DNA from: Spirochaetales bacterium
GTDB taxonomy: Bacteria; Spirochaetota; Spirochaetia; SZUA-6; JAFGRV01
Assembly (NCBI GenBank): GCA_016937215.1
Contig: JAFGWI010000027.1
Span: 1-59,555, forward strand
Direction of reading: 5' to 3'
DNA: 59,555 nucleotides
Notes under the pieces: model-generated
What the model was told of the DNA's origin: nothing
Seen by the model: the letters and a program-made list of their open reading frames with translations, nothing else
The model's database searches: none
Position numbers and translations under genes: made by a program
Shown: positions 38,062 to 47,925 of the stretch, piece after piece
Position numbering within the stretch: the first letter of the stretch is position 1
Layout of the letters: each line of letters opens with the position of its first letter

Positions 38062-40248
38062 ATGAAAAAAATTTTTGCACTCTCCCTGCTGTTAATACTC
38101 GGGATAGTTCCCCTATTGGCAGCCGAATGTGGAGACATAAACAATGATGGAAAAGCAGATATTGTTGACGCCTTATTGTGCGCCCAGTATTATGTAGGGC
38201 TGGAACCCACTGGAATATATACAGAAATGGCAGATGTTAATGGCGACAGTAACATCAATATTGTGGACGCTCTTTTAATCGCCCAATTCTATGTGGGGCT
38301 GATTGATGAATTGGAAGGATGCAGTGGTTCAAACCCAACTCCCCTAACACCAACAGATCCGCCTCCAACCCCCATTGCCATTGATTTGACCATCGCGGTA
38401 AACTGCGGAGGGCCGGCATACACAGCAGCAGATGGAACCAAATTTACCGCTGACAGCGGATTTTCCGGTGGTTCTACAACGACCAATAGCAAAAGCATTT
38501 CAAACACCTCCGATGACACCCTCTATCAGAGTGAAAGATACGGTGACTCATCCTATACCTTTGAAGTTCCTAATGGCGTGTTCGAGATAAGCTTCCATTT
38601 CGCGGAAAATTATCACAGTTCTTCAGGTTCACGCTCCTTTGACGTAACTATTGAAGATGAACAGGTCATTAATAATCTTGATATTTACAGTGAAGCCGGT
38701 GCCAGCACGGCTCTTGTCGAAACCATCAGCCAGGTTGAGGTCAAGGACGGGGAACTCAATATCAAGTTTATCACTGAAAATGAAAACGCACTGATCAATG
38801 CCATCAAAATCAGCGCCACGGCTTTGTCAGGTGAACCTGTTGCCAGTTTCACCATAGAGCCCAGCCGGCCCAAGCCTGGTGAGGCCGTAAGCTTTGATGC
38901 TTCAAAATCCTTTGACCGCGACGGCTCAATCCGCTCCTATTCTTGGAGCTTTGGAGACGGCGCTTCAGGAACAGGTGTCAAAGCCACGCACACCTATCCG
39001 GAAGGTACTTACGACGTAACCCTGACAGTAACCGATAACGAAGGTAAAACAGGCAGCAAAACGACCTCCATCAAGGTGTCCGAAGCCTCAAACTCCGGCT
39101 CTGCCGAGGATTCAGGCCTGGATATTCAGGTGGGCTCACCCAATGGTTCAAACGGCGGCTCCTCCAACAAGCTCCCCGATCCTTTCACCATGTGGAATGG
39201 ATCACAGGTCAAAGACATGGAAGACTGGCGAATCCGTCGGCGGGAACTGGTGGTTGAAATTGAAAAACGAATTTTAGGCGCCAAAGCGCCGCCTCCAGCC
39301 ACTATAGGCGGAACTGTCAGCGGCAGCGTATCATCATCAAGCTATACTGTCACTGTCAACAATCCAGGGGGAAGCACCTCCTTTTCGGACAGCATAAAAC
39401 TACCAACTTCCGGTTCAGCTCCCTACCCGGCCATAATTGTGGTCGGCGGCATGAATAGTTTAAGCTCCACACTTCTCAACAGTGAAGGGATTGCCACCAT
39501 CAACTACGATGCCTATAAAATTGCTTCAGAAGCATCGGGGAATTTTACAACCGGAAAATATTATGATGCTAACCCAGACTATCGCGGAAAAACCGGTGCT
39601 CTGGTAGCCTGGGCCTGGGGTGTCAGCCGAATCATCGATATGCTGGAAAAAAATCCAGGCGTCATCGATCCAAGCAAAATCGCCATTCATGGCTGTTCCC
39701 GTTTTGGAAAAGCCGCCTTTGTCATCGGCGCCTTTGATGAACGCATCGCCCTTGGACTTCCCTACGAACCCGGCACAGGCGGCGCGGCGCCGCTTCGATC
39801 ACTTCCATCACTGGGCGGTCAAAGCCTTAGCGGCTGTATTGGTGAAGCCAGCTGGTTCGGACCAACGGCCGGAAGCTACTCTTCAAGCATGGCAGTTGAC
39901 ATGAGCGACGTTGCTGCCATGTACGCCCCTCGCGGTGTGCTCTTAATGGATAACCCCCACATCGATCACCTGTCATACAAAGCCAATTACCTGGGCATGG
40001 CCGCGGCCTACGAGGTTTACAAAGCCATGGGACAATCAGGAGCATTATGGTATTTGGGTAATACAGGAAACGGCAATCACTGCAGCACCCGCTCTGAATA
40101 TGAAGCAGCTCAAAGAGCCATGATCCGCAGATTCCTCAAAGGACAAAATGTGGAAACAAAAGGCGGCCTGGACAAACATTCCAACCATGGCAATATCGAT
40201 GTTGCCGGATGGACCAGTACCTGGAAGAAAGGCAGCATTTCGCAATAA
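38062..40248 (+). CDS. glucuronoyl esterase (CE15-like) with N-terminal dockerin-like doublet, malectin-like and PKD modules
   Basis: CGDINNDGKADIVDALLCAQYYVGL, DVNGDSNINIVDALLIAQFYVGL; malectin-like CGGPAYTAADGTKFTAD; PKD SFDRDGSIRSYSWSFGDG; CE15 motif HGCSRFGKAAFV and C-terminal HCSTRSE. Confidence 0.85.
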   Translation: MKKIFALSLLLILGIVPLLAAECGDINNDGKADIVDALLCAQYYVGLEPTGIYTEMADVNGDSNINIVDALLIAQFYVGLIDELEGCSGSNPTPLTPTDPPPTPIAIDLTIAVNCGGPAYTAADGTKFTADSGFSGGSTTTNSKSISNTSDDTLYQSERYGDSSYTFEVPNGVFEISFHFAENYHSSSGSRSFDVTIEDEQVINNLDIYSEAGASTALVETISQVEVKDGELNIKFITENENALINAIKISATALSGEPVASFTIEPSRPKPGEAVSFDASKSFDRDGSIRSYSWSFGDGASGTGVKATHTYPEGTYDVTLTVTDNEGKTGSKTTSIKVSEASNSGSAEDSGLDIQVGSPNGSNGGSSNKLPDPFTMWNGSQVKDMEDWRIRRRELVVEIEKRILGAKAPPPATIGGTVSGSVSSSSYTVTVNNPGGSTSFSDSIKLPTSGSAPYPAIIVVGGMNSLSSTLLNSEGIATINYDAYKIASEASGNFTTGKYYDANPDYRGKTGALVAWAWGVSRIIDMLEKNPGVIDPSKIAIHGCSRFGKAAFVIGAFDERIALGLPYEPGTGGAAPLRSLPSLGGQSLSGCIGEASWFGPTAGSYSSSMAVDMSDVAAMYAPRGVLLMDNPHIDHLSYKANYLGMAAAYEVYKAMGQSGALWYLGNTGNGNHCSTRSEYEAAQRAMIRRFLKGQNVETKGGLDKHSNHGNIDVAGWTSTWKKGSISQ

Positions 40249-40520
40249 CAAATCACTTATAAAATAAGTTTTCCTGTGACCCGTCGATCTTTTTTAAAGA
40301 TTGGCGGGCCCGGGAGGGCTTGATTAACCGGATATTTAGCAATATCAAATGAATTCAGGGCAAAAATCCTTCCAGTCGGATAAGACATCACCCCAGCTTC
40401 CATCTCATCAAAAGGCCTTTTGCCTCGCAATGTTACTGGGGATTCTCTTCAGTGTCGCGGGCTTGTCGAGTTGGTATACCTATATCCATCTCAAAGGGTA
40501 AGGCCCTAAAGCGCTCCCCA

Positions 40521-41783
40521 TCATACCACAAGGACCACAGAATCGACTTGCTTATTCACATGAAAGCTCTGCTTCAATCCCCTGCAAACCACCTCGTATT
40601 CACCAGGGAAACCCTGAAAAACCACTTTCCCCTTTTCATCGGTCACCAGTTTTTTTTCAGCCACCCACCAGTCACCTTTTATCAGATTTTCAAGAGCCTT
40701 GAAGGATGGCTTTTCAGAAAGATCCTCACGAAGAAGACCTATCGGCGCGTTAAGCCAGCCTTTGTCTAAAAACCCCCAGAGTGTAATAGCCTCTACCTGG
40801 GGACAGGCCATAAGAATCTTGAATAAATCGCTAAGCTCCCTGGCCTGGCGCTCCTCGCCTTCGACCGTGCTGGGCCAGTCATCGATCTGATAGTCGTTGA
40901 GGTCAACAATTTCCGGCGGCATAAGGTGACCGGAAACAAGGGAAATTTCAGTCATGTGAAGCGGTAAATTATAGCGGGAAAAACGATCCAGAATATCAAG
41001 TATTTGAGCGCGGCCTCGGTAGCCCTGGTGCATATGGGTTTGAAGGCCGATGGCATCAATGGGAATACCCCGTTCAAGGCAACCTTCGATGAGGATTTCA
41101 AAGGCTTCGGTCAGGTTAAAATCATTCAAAAGCAGAACAGCTCCAGGATTGGCCTCTCGTGCCTGGTTAAACATCTCCTCCAGTAATGGAAAGCGCCCCA
41201 TTTCCAGGCATAAACGGGTCATGGCATTATCGTATTTATCAAAAATCGGCATAATCACGGCTTCGTTCACCACATCCCAGATTTCTATCAAACCTTTAAA
41301 ATCATGCATTTCACGAATAATGCGGCCTTTTTGCAACTCCAGGATTTCCTGATTGGTGTAAGACAAAAGCCACTCATTATTAACACTGTGCCAGCAAAGG
41401 GGATGGCCTTTAACCTTGCAACCGCGGTCAATATGCCACTGGGCGGCTTTTTGCAAGCCCTCGGTAAAGGGCTTTCCTTGCTCGGGTTCAAAGCTGCCCC
41501 AGTAAAATGGCAGGGTGATGAAATTGAACAATTCATGAACCTTGGCATCGCGTTTAAGAGAATATTCTTTTTTTTCCGCGTCCAGTTTGTTCATGGCCAG
41601 TGGAATGGTTTCAAAACCAGTGTTACCAAACATGAAGTCATAGCTTTTCTGGCGGAGGACAATTTCCTGACGGCTGATAGGCCCGTTATCTTTGGAATTT
41701 ATCTTCACTTCAGTTTTAACGCTACGAACATCTCGAATTCGCTGGTCAATTTCCGAATCGGAAAGAATGGTTTTCTTTAGCAT
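40521..41783 (-). CDS. GH10 endo-1,4-beta-xylanase without an obvious signal peptide
   Basis: GHPLCWH, IWDVVNEA (acid/base), GLQTHMHQGY, LHMTEISL (nucleophile), ITLWGFLDKG; N-terminus MLKKTILSDSEIDQRIRDV is not a signal peptide. Confidence 0.92.
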   Translation of the reverse strand: MLKKTILSDSEIDQRIRDVRSVKTEVKINSKDNGPISRQEIVLRQKSYDFMFGNTGFETIPLAMNKLDAEKKEYSLKRDAKVHELFNFITLPFYWGSFEPEQGKPFTEGLQKAAQWHIDRGCKVKGHPLCWHSVNNEWLLSYTNQEILELQKGRIIREMHDFKGLIEIWDVVNEAVIMPIFDKYDNAMTRLCLEMGRFPLLEEMFNQAREANPGAVLLLNDFNLTEAFEILIEGCLERGIPIDAIGLQTHMHQGYRGRAQILDILDRFSRYNLPLHMTEISLVSGHLMPPEIVDLNDYQIDDWPSTVEGEERQARELSDLFKILMACPQVEAITLWGFLDKGWLNAPIGLLREDLSEKPSFKALENLIKGDWWVAEKKLVTDEKGKVVFQGFPGEYEVVCRGLKQSFHVNKQVDSVVLVV

Positions 41784-41920
41784 ATTAATTTCCTTTATCT
41801 ACTTTCTTGTCACTCATTATAAGCGGAAGTTGAAATATCTTCAATTAGTTTATCCAGAACTTTAGATAGCTTTGATAAATGATTCGATCACACGCGCGCA
41901 GTACGAAATAGTGTAAGGAC

Positions 41921-41953
41921 AAAAAAAGCTGCCCGACGAGATCATCAGGCAGC
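41921..41953 (-). terminator. rho-independent terminator after argG
   Basis: Minus strand: GCTGCC..GGGCAGC followed by TTTTTTT. Confidence 0.85.
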
Positions 41954-41972
41954 CAGAAAATTCATGCAAAAA

Positions 41973-43244
41973 TCAGCCTTCGTGAAAACTGGCCATTTCC
42001 CCGATCTGAGGTATCTGACCTGCCTTTTTCTTGATATTCTGATGAACAATAGCAGTCACACCAGTTGAAAGCCCGTAAAGGTTCAAAAAGCCGGTAGCGT
42101 CGTGATGATCATAGGAACTCTCGCCAAAGGAGGCCAGATCCTCGATATAGAGCGAGTAAGGCGACATGCGGCTCACAATAATGATGTTGCCTTTGTAAAG
42201 GGCCACCTGGACCGAACCGGTCACATAATGCATGGCCTTGGCCATAAAGGCATCGAGGGACTCGCGCAGATAGCTGAACCACTTGCCCTGATAGACCATC
42301 TGGGAGTACTTGATGGCCAGGGTCTGCTTCAGACTGAGAATTTCGTTATCCAGACACATCATCTCGAGCTCGCGAAGGGCTTTGTAAAGAATGGTGCCGC
42401 CGGGAGTTTCATAAATACCGCGGCTCTTCATGCCCACCACGCGGGTCTCTATCACATCGTCTCGGCCAATGCCGTTGTCCGATGCCAGCTTGTTACAAGC
42501 GCTAAGAATGTCCACAGGCGCCATCCTTCTGCCGTCAAGGCCAACAGGCATGCCCTTTTCAAAATCAATGGTCACCAGTGTTTCCTTGTCAGGAGCATCC
42601 TTGGGAGATTTTGTCAGCTGGAACAAACTTTCCTGTGGTCGATTCTCGGTGCTTTCAAGATCACCGCCTTCATGACTCATGTGCCAGATATTGGCGTCGC
42701 GGGAGTAGATATTCTTCTTGGAAATATTCCCAAGAGGGATACCGTGCTTTTCGGCGTATTCGATCGCCTGCTCACGGCTGGTGATGTTCCAAAGCCGCCA
42801 GGGCGCGATCACTTTCAAATGGGGCGCAAGGGCCTTGTAGGTCAACTCAAAACGCACCTGGTCATTGCCCTTTCCGGTACAACCATGACAAACCGCGTCA
42901 GCTCCTTCTTTCAGGGCGATCTCTACCTGGCGCTTTGCTTGCAGGGGCCTCGCTATGGAAGTGCCCAGAAAATACTTGTTTTCGTATAACGCGCCTGAAC
43001 GAAGCATTGGCCAGAGATAATCCTTTACGAATTCCTCTGTTATGTCCTCAAGGTAAAGTTTCGAAGCCCCGGACTTCAAAGCCTTTGCTTCCAGCCCGCT
43101 AAGGTCTTCATTCTGCCCCACATCAGTACACACACAGACAACCTCGGGGTTATCATAGTTTTCCTTGAGCCAGGGTATGATGATCGACGTATCCAGTCCA
43201 CCCGAATAGGCCAGTACAATCTTTTTTATTTTTTCACCTGCCAT
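41973..43244 (-). CDS. argG: argininosuccinate synthase
   Basis: KIVLAYSGGLDTSIIIPWLKENY, GCTGKGNDQVRFELTYKALAP, NISKKNIYSRDANIWHMSHEGG. Confidence 0.98.
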   Translation of the reverse strand: MAGEKIKKIVLAYSGGLDTSIIIPWLKENYDNPEVVCVCTDVGQNEDLSGLEAKALKSGASKLYLEDITEEFVKDYLWPMLRSGALYENKYFLGTSIARPLQAKRQVEIALKEGADAVCHGCTGKGNDQVRFELTYKALAPHLKVIAPWRLWNITSREQAIEYAEKHGIPLGNISKKNIYSRDANIWHMSHEGGDLESTENRPQESLFQLTKSPKDAPDKETLVTIDFEKGMPVGLDGRRMAPVDILSACNKLASDNGIGRDDVIETRVVGMKSRGIYETPGGTILYKALRELEMMCLDNEILSLKQTLAIKYSQMVYQGKWFSYLRESLDAFMAKAMHYVTGSVQVALYKGNIIIVSRMSPYSLYIEDLASFGESSYDHHDATGFLNLYGLSTGVTAIVHQNIKKKAGQIPQIGEMASFHEG

Positions 43245-43263
43245 ATTATCCTCCTAAAGAAAT

Positions 43264-43290
43264 ATCCCGGCTCCATGCACGTGAGCCGGG
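43264..43290 (-). promoter_or_regulatory. stem-loop in the argG 5' region (CCCGGCTC..GAGCCGGG)
   Basis: 8-bp GC-rich stem immediately upstream of the argG RBS AGGAGG; no T-tract on the sense strand. Confidence 0.5.
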
Positions 43291-43323
43291 AAAAATTTTA
43301 TATTTAATATTTGTTATGCATTT

Positions 43324-43481
43324 GGGCGTTTCCCCGGCCCTTCCATTTTATTTCAGGGCCAGGGCCGGGCTTTGCGCAGCTCCGCTTCGCTTCGGCCTCC
43401 TCGCCTGCCAATTGGGCAGGCTGCGGGGTCTGCCGCGAGGTTTTTGAAAAAACCTCGCGGCGCTGCTCCAATCCCTAACGC
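43324..43481 (-). repeat. family A structured repeat, copy A5
   Basis: Minus strand: GCGTTAGGGATTGGAGCAGC-GCCGCGAGGTTTTTTCAAAAACCTCGCGGC-..-GCCTGCCcaattGGCAGGC-..GGCCGAAGCGAAGCGGAGC..CAAAGCCCGGCCC..GGGGAAACGCCC. Confidence 0.92.
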
Positions 43482-43520
43482 GCTTATAGCATAATCAATG
43501 CTTTGCGATTCCTTCGCCGG

Positions 43521-44717
43521 TTAAAGCGTCCGGATCACTTCTTCAAGTATCTCCACGCCTTTTTTAAGCTCATCTTTGGTGATCACTAAAGGCGGAGCGA
43601 TGCGGATGCGGTCTTTTCCGGCAACCAGCAGCAACAAACCATGGTCAATCGCTGTGTCGTAAAGTTTTCCCAGTTTTTCAGAGTCCTTTAAAACCATACC
43701 AGCTAACAATCCCTTGCCCTTTACTTCACCAAGAATATCATACCTGGACGAAAGCTCTTCCAATAACCCGGCCAAGTACTTGCCCTTGTCAGCCACCTCC
43801 TGAATGAATGCCGGGTCTGAAAGCTTTTCAAACACCTTCAATGCCACAGCCGTAGTTACAGGGCCGCCGCCAAAGGTAGTGCCATGCTCGCCCTTCTGAA
43901 CCAGCTTGTTCACTTTGGCTGGTATCAATGTCGCGCCTAAAGGTAGACCGGCAGCCAGGGGTTTAGACAGCGCCAGAATGTCAGGTGTCAATGTTGTATC
44001 CTGCCAGGCGAAAAGACTGCCGGTTCGTGACAAACCTGTCTGCACTTCATCGATAATAACAAGCACATCCAGTTTTTGACACAAAGCCTGAAGCTCCTTT
44101 GCAAAACCAGGATCAATCACCTCAAGGCCCCCTTCACCCTGAACCACTTCAATAATAACCGCGGCATAAGAAAAATCCAGCTTGGCCTTCAAATCGGCAA
44201 TATCGTTGTATTTGGCCAAAACAGAGCCGTCCAGCAAAGGCTGGAAAGGTGCCTGGTATTTTTCCTTATGAGTCACAGACAAAGCCCCCAGGGTCCTGCC
44301 ATGAAAGCCCTCGGTAAAACTCATGAGCTTATGATGGCCAGTACCTTTGGTTCGAAGCGCGTAAAGTCGCGCGTATTTTATGGCTGCCTCAATGGCCTCA
44401 GTGCCGGAATTACAAAAATGGACTGCCTCAAAAGGGCCGGTTGCCACTAGTTTTTCCGCCAGCTTGACCGCTGGCTCTGTGCTGTAAAGATTCGACACAT
44501 GGATAAGTTTCTTCATTTGGTCATAGGCTGTTTTTGCCAGGTCTTCATTACCATAACCCAGGGCGTTCACGCTAATGCCAGCGGCAAAATCCAGGTATTT
44601 GTTTCCATTGGTATCGTAAAGATAAACCCCTTCTCCTTTATCAAGCATCAAAAAATCGGAAGCATAGTTGTTTGGAAAAAATGGTTTGTGTTTTATAGCT
44701 TTATTGCTTATAAGCAT
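43521..44717 (-). CDS. argD: acetylornithine aminotransferase
   Basis: Class III aminotransferase: FCNSGTEAIEAAIKYAR, GFHGRTLGALSVT, VLVIIDEVQTGLSRTG, LSKPLAAGLPLGA. Confidence 0.95.
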   Translation of the reverse strand: MLISNKAIKHKPFFPNNYASDFLMLDKGEGVYLYDTNGNKYLDFAAGISVNALGYGNEDLAKTAYDQMKKLIHVSNLYSTEPAVKLAEKLVATGPFEAVHFCNSGTEAIEAAIKYARLYALRTKGTGHHKLMSFTEGFHGRTLGALSVTHKEKYQAPFQPLLDGSVLAKYNDIADLKAKLDFSYAAVIIEVVQGEGGLEVIDPGFAKELQALCQKLDVLVIIDEVQTGLSRTGSLFAWQDTTLTPDILALSKPLAAGLPLGATLIPAKVNKLVQKGEHGTTFGGGPVTTAVALKVFEKLSDPAFIQEVADKGKYLAGLLEELSSRYDILGEVKGKGLLAGMVLKDSEKLGKLYDTAIDHGLLLLVAGKDRIRIAPPLVITKDELKKGVEILEEVIRTL

Positions 44718-44768
44718 AATAAATCCTCCGTAAAATTAACTTCTACCGAAAAAATCGGCTTCTCAAAA

Positions 44769-45548
44769 TTATTGAATAATGCGGCTGCCTGCATCACCTG
44801 CAATAAGTGAATTCAGGTCGCCTGCTTTTAAAAACTGGCCGATGATGATTTCACCGACACCGCCCGACAGGGCTTCAATGGACGACTTCACTTTGGGGAT
44901 CATGCCGCCCTGGATCACTCCCGACTGAATCTCCGATTCAGCCTGAGAAACCGAAAGTGTTTTCAGCACCTGGTTGTCCTTCAGGATGCCGGGAATGTCC
45001 GATAAAAAAACCAGCGACTTGGCCCTCAAACTCATGGCTATAGGAAAAGCGGCTTCATCTGCGTTGATGTTTAGGGGCCGTCCCTTTTCATCCATGGAAG
45101 TGGATGCCAACAACGGAAGAAAGCCATCCTCCAGCAGCCGGTTTAAAAGCTCCGGGTTCACTCGCCGCACTTTTCCAGTGTGGTTGGTTTCACTGCCTTG
45201 GAGCCCAATGGCTTCGCCGATAAAACAGCCGCCATCGGAACCTGTCAAGCCGACAGCATTAAACCCCTCTTGATAAAAAAGCCGTACCAGCCGTTTATTG
45301 ATAAGCCCCGAAAGCATTTGGTCAACATATTTCATTTCCTCGGACGATGTCATCCGGATACCATTCACAAATTTCGGTTCAATGCCAAAATGTCTACTCA
45401 ATGCGGACACTTCCGCCCCGCCTCCATGGACAATAATAAAAGAGTAGTTCTCTGCTATTTTTTTCATGTCAGAAGCCAGGGCCAAAATCATATTTTCCTG
45501 GCCTGCCATGGCACCGCCGATTTTGATTAGAATGGTATCTTTTTTCAT
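44769..45548 (-). CDS. argB: acetylglutamate kinase
   Basis: ILIKIGGAMAG, IIVHGGGAEV, GLTGSDGGC, NINADEAA; adjacent to argD and argC. Confidence 0.93.
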   Translation of the reverse strand: MKKDTILIKIGGAMAGQENMILALASDMKKIAENYSFIIVHGGGAEVSALSRHFGIEPKFVNGIRMTSSEEMKYVDQMLSGLINKRLVRLFYQEGFNAVGLTGSDGGCFIGEAIGLQGSETNHTGKVRRVNPELLNRLLEDGFLPLLASTSMDEKGRPLNINADEAAFPIAMSLRAKSLVFLSDIPGILKDNQVLKTLSVSQAESEIQSGVIQGGMIPKVKSSIEALSGGVGEIIIGQFLKAGDLNSLIAGDAGSRIIQ

Positions 45549-45650
45549 AAAATCTTCCTTATATTGATAAATAAATTCTGCCGCTACCTGAAATCAGACT
45601 CCCCGAAGAAACGCATAACCGGATTCACTCAACAGCTTATCGCCAATAAC

Positions 45651-45793
45651 GCGTTAGGGATTGGAGCGGCATGAAATGTTTTTTCAAAAAACATTTCATG
45701 AAACCCACAGGCGCGATTTTTTCGCGCCGAGGATTTTGTAACCGCGTAAAGCCCGGCGCTTGCCGGCCCCTGGGCCGGACAAGGGCAACGCCC
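45651..45793 (+). repeat. family A structured repeat, copy A6 (shortest copy)
   Basis: GCGTTAGGGATTGGAGCGG-CATGAAATGTTTTTTCAAAAAACATTTCATG-..-GGCGCGATTTTTTCGCGCC-..GTAAAGCCCGGCGCTTGCC..GGGCAACGCCC. Confidence 0.92.
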
Positions 45794-45819
45794 AAACTCA
45801 TACACTCAAAAGTGTCAAA

Positions 45820-46854
45820 TCAGACCTCATTTGTCTGCTTCAAGGCAGTGGTCTCCTCAAAACCAAAACGGATGTTCATAGCCTGAATAGCATTTCCCAC
45901 AGCGCCTTTCACCAAATTGTCGATAGCTGAAAAAAGATAAAGGTAATCACCTTCAAAATGCCAGCTGATATCACAGCGATTGGTACCCCAGACATCGCGG
46001 GACTGGGGAATATCCTTGCGAAGCTGAATGAATGGCTCAGCGCCATAGGCTTGGGCATAACAAGCCTTCACAGCCTCTGGAGTTGTTTTGGTCGACGTCT
46101 CACAAATAATGGTGGCTGTCATTCCCCTTTTTAATGGCGCCAGATGAGGAGTAAAAAGCAGATAGGCGCTGTTGTTCACATTCAAAAGCTCCTGCTCGAT
46201 TTCAAAGGCGTGACGATGAGTCCGCCCCGGAAGATAGGCACCCGTATTCTCGGTGCGTTCGCAAAACAAATAATTATCGGCCAGCTTTTTACCCGCGCCT
46301 GATATGCCGCTGATGGCGTTCACAATCACCCTTGGGCCTATGAGGCCAGCCTTCAGCAAAGGCAAGGTTGGCAGAAGGCTACAAGTCGGATAACAACCGG
46401 GATTGGCAATAATGTCGGCACTTTTCAACTGAGGCCTGTACCACTCGCACAGGCCAAAGACAGCCTGTTTGGCCAAATCCGGCCTGGGCATTTTTTCCTT
46501 GTAGGCTTTTTCAAAAACAGCCTCGCTTTTAATGCGCAGGTCAGCTGATAAATCGATAACCACACTTTTACCGAAAAAAGGCTCGCAAATCTCGGCAGAT
46601 TTAATGTGCGGCAGAGCCGCAAAAACCACATCAGGCTTCATCGCCAACGCTTCGTCCACTGAAACAGTTTTATGGTTCACTGCCGCGGTTTTTTCAAGCA
46701 CATCCTTGCCAAGTCCGGGATCCAGCTCCTGAACCGGAATTCCTGATTTGGAAGAAGAGGCAGGAATCACCACTTCCAAATCATTGTGTTTGCTTAAATA
46801 TCGTATCAGACTCAAGCCTGTGTAACCGCTTGTACCCAAAATAGCTGCTTTCAT
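45820..46854 (-). CDS. argC: N-acetyl-gamma-glutamyl-phosphate reductase
   Basis: AAILGTSGYTGLSLIRYL, IIANPGCYPTCSLLPTLPLL, GISGAGKK, HRHAFEIEQEL. Confidence 0.97.
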   Translation of the reverse strand: MKAAILGTSGYTGLSLIRYLSKHNDLEVVIPASSSKSGIPVQELDPGLGKDVLEKTAAVNHKTVSVDEALAMKPDVVFAALPHIKSAEICEPFFGKSVVIDLSADLRIKSEAVFEKAYKEKMPRPDLAKQAVFGLCEWYRPQLKSADIIANPGCYPTCSLLPTLPLLKAGLIGPRVIVNAISGISGAGKKLADNYLFCERTENTGAYLPGRTHRHAFEIEQELLNVNNSAYLLFTPHLAPLKRGMTATIICETSTKTTPEAVKACYAQAYGAEPFIQLRKDIPQSRDVWGTNRCDISWHFEGDYLYLFSAIDNLVKGAVGNAIQAMNIRFGFEETTALKQTNEV

Positions 46855-47330
46855 AAAATTCCTCCCTTAAAATCGGTTTTTTTGCTGATTCCCTGGGCCA
46901 GTTCTTCAGGACTAATGTCCTGAACCGGCACAATCAAAATTGTGTCATCGCCGGCAATGGTTCCCAGAATCTCGGGAATTTTCAGCTGATCCAAAGCCCT
47001 GGCTACGCTTTGGGCGTGGCCAGGCAGGGTCTTTACCACTCCCAAATTATTGGAAAAATCCATGCTCAAAAAACCACGACTAAAATCCTGACGCAAAATC
47101 TCGGCACTTTCGCTTACACCCTCGTCCTGGATAAAGGTGTAAAAATAACCGCCCTTTCCATCAGAAGCTTTCACCACCTTGAGGAGCTTCAAATCCCGGG
47201 ACAAAGTAGCCTGGGTAATGGAAAAGCCCTCGGATTCCAGACGCTCCAGAAGTTCTTCCTGGCTCTGCATATGGCTCGACTGAATCAGACGCCGAATAAC
47301 CGAAAGCCTTTGGTTTTTATCATCAATCAT
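46851..47330 (-). CDS. argR: arginine repressor
   Basis: HTH QSQEELLERLESEGFSITQATLSRDLKLLKVVK; C-terminal GTIAGDDTILIV; 4-nt overlap with argC. Confidence 0.95.
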   Translation of the reverse strand: MIDDKNQRLSVIRRLIQSSHMQSQEELLERLESEGFSITQATLSRDLKLLKVVKASDGKGGYFYTFIQDEGVSESAEILRQDFSRGFLSMDFSNNLGVVKTLPGHAQSVARALDQLKIPEILGTIAGDDTILIVPVQDISPEELAQGISKKTDFKGGIL

Positions 47331-47343
47331 GGTTTTGCCTTTT

Positions 47344-47378
47344 TGTATATTTATACAACTACGCGTATAAATATACGC
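47344..47378 (-). promoter_or_regulatory. tandem ARG-box-like palindromes overlapping the argR promoter -10
   Basis: TGTATATTTATACA (47344-47357) and GCGTATAAATATACGC (47363-47378); minus-strand TTGACA-N18-TATATT runs into them. Confidence 0.7.
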
Positions 47379-47925
47379 CCAATATATTGATATTGTCAAT
47401 AGGGTTTATTTTTTTTTCAGAAATTTACTAAACGACTTAGGGCTAAGGCAAAATGTTATCAATTTTTATAGTGCGTTCTAAAGTGAAACGATGAAGAAAT
47501 TGCTCTTAGTTGAATAATAAACATTCGGTCAGGGGAGCAAACACTTTTTCAGCCGAGCAATGTGCTTGCTGCAACCGGGATTCTTCATTGCGCTTCATTG
47601 CGCTTCACTGCGTTCAGAATGCGGCAGGGGCGGACGGATCTCTGTCATCCTGAGGAGGAACGACAAAGGATCTCGGCCTGTTTAAAGACCTGGTTTGCAA
47701 AAATAGTCGCTCCCTACAAAATCAAGATTCTTTACTCCCCTTTGCCGCGTTTAGACTATGACCACAACTCGCCTGCCGAAGAGCTACGAAATTTCCGGGT
47801 ATTTTATTCAACCCAAGTTACATCAACAGTCCATAGGGCAAAAACAAATATGCTCTATTGAAAAATGACTGCAAAACACATAGAATTGAAACATCAAAAT
47901 AATTAGGATAAAAAGGGAAAACACC

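Noticed and set aside
42102-42989. 295-aa ORF antisense to argG
   Set aside because: Opposite a confidently identified argG; His/Gly-rich composition is typical of antisense reading.
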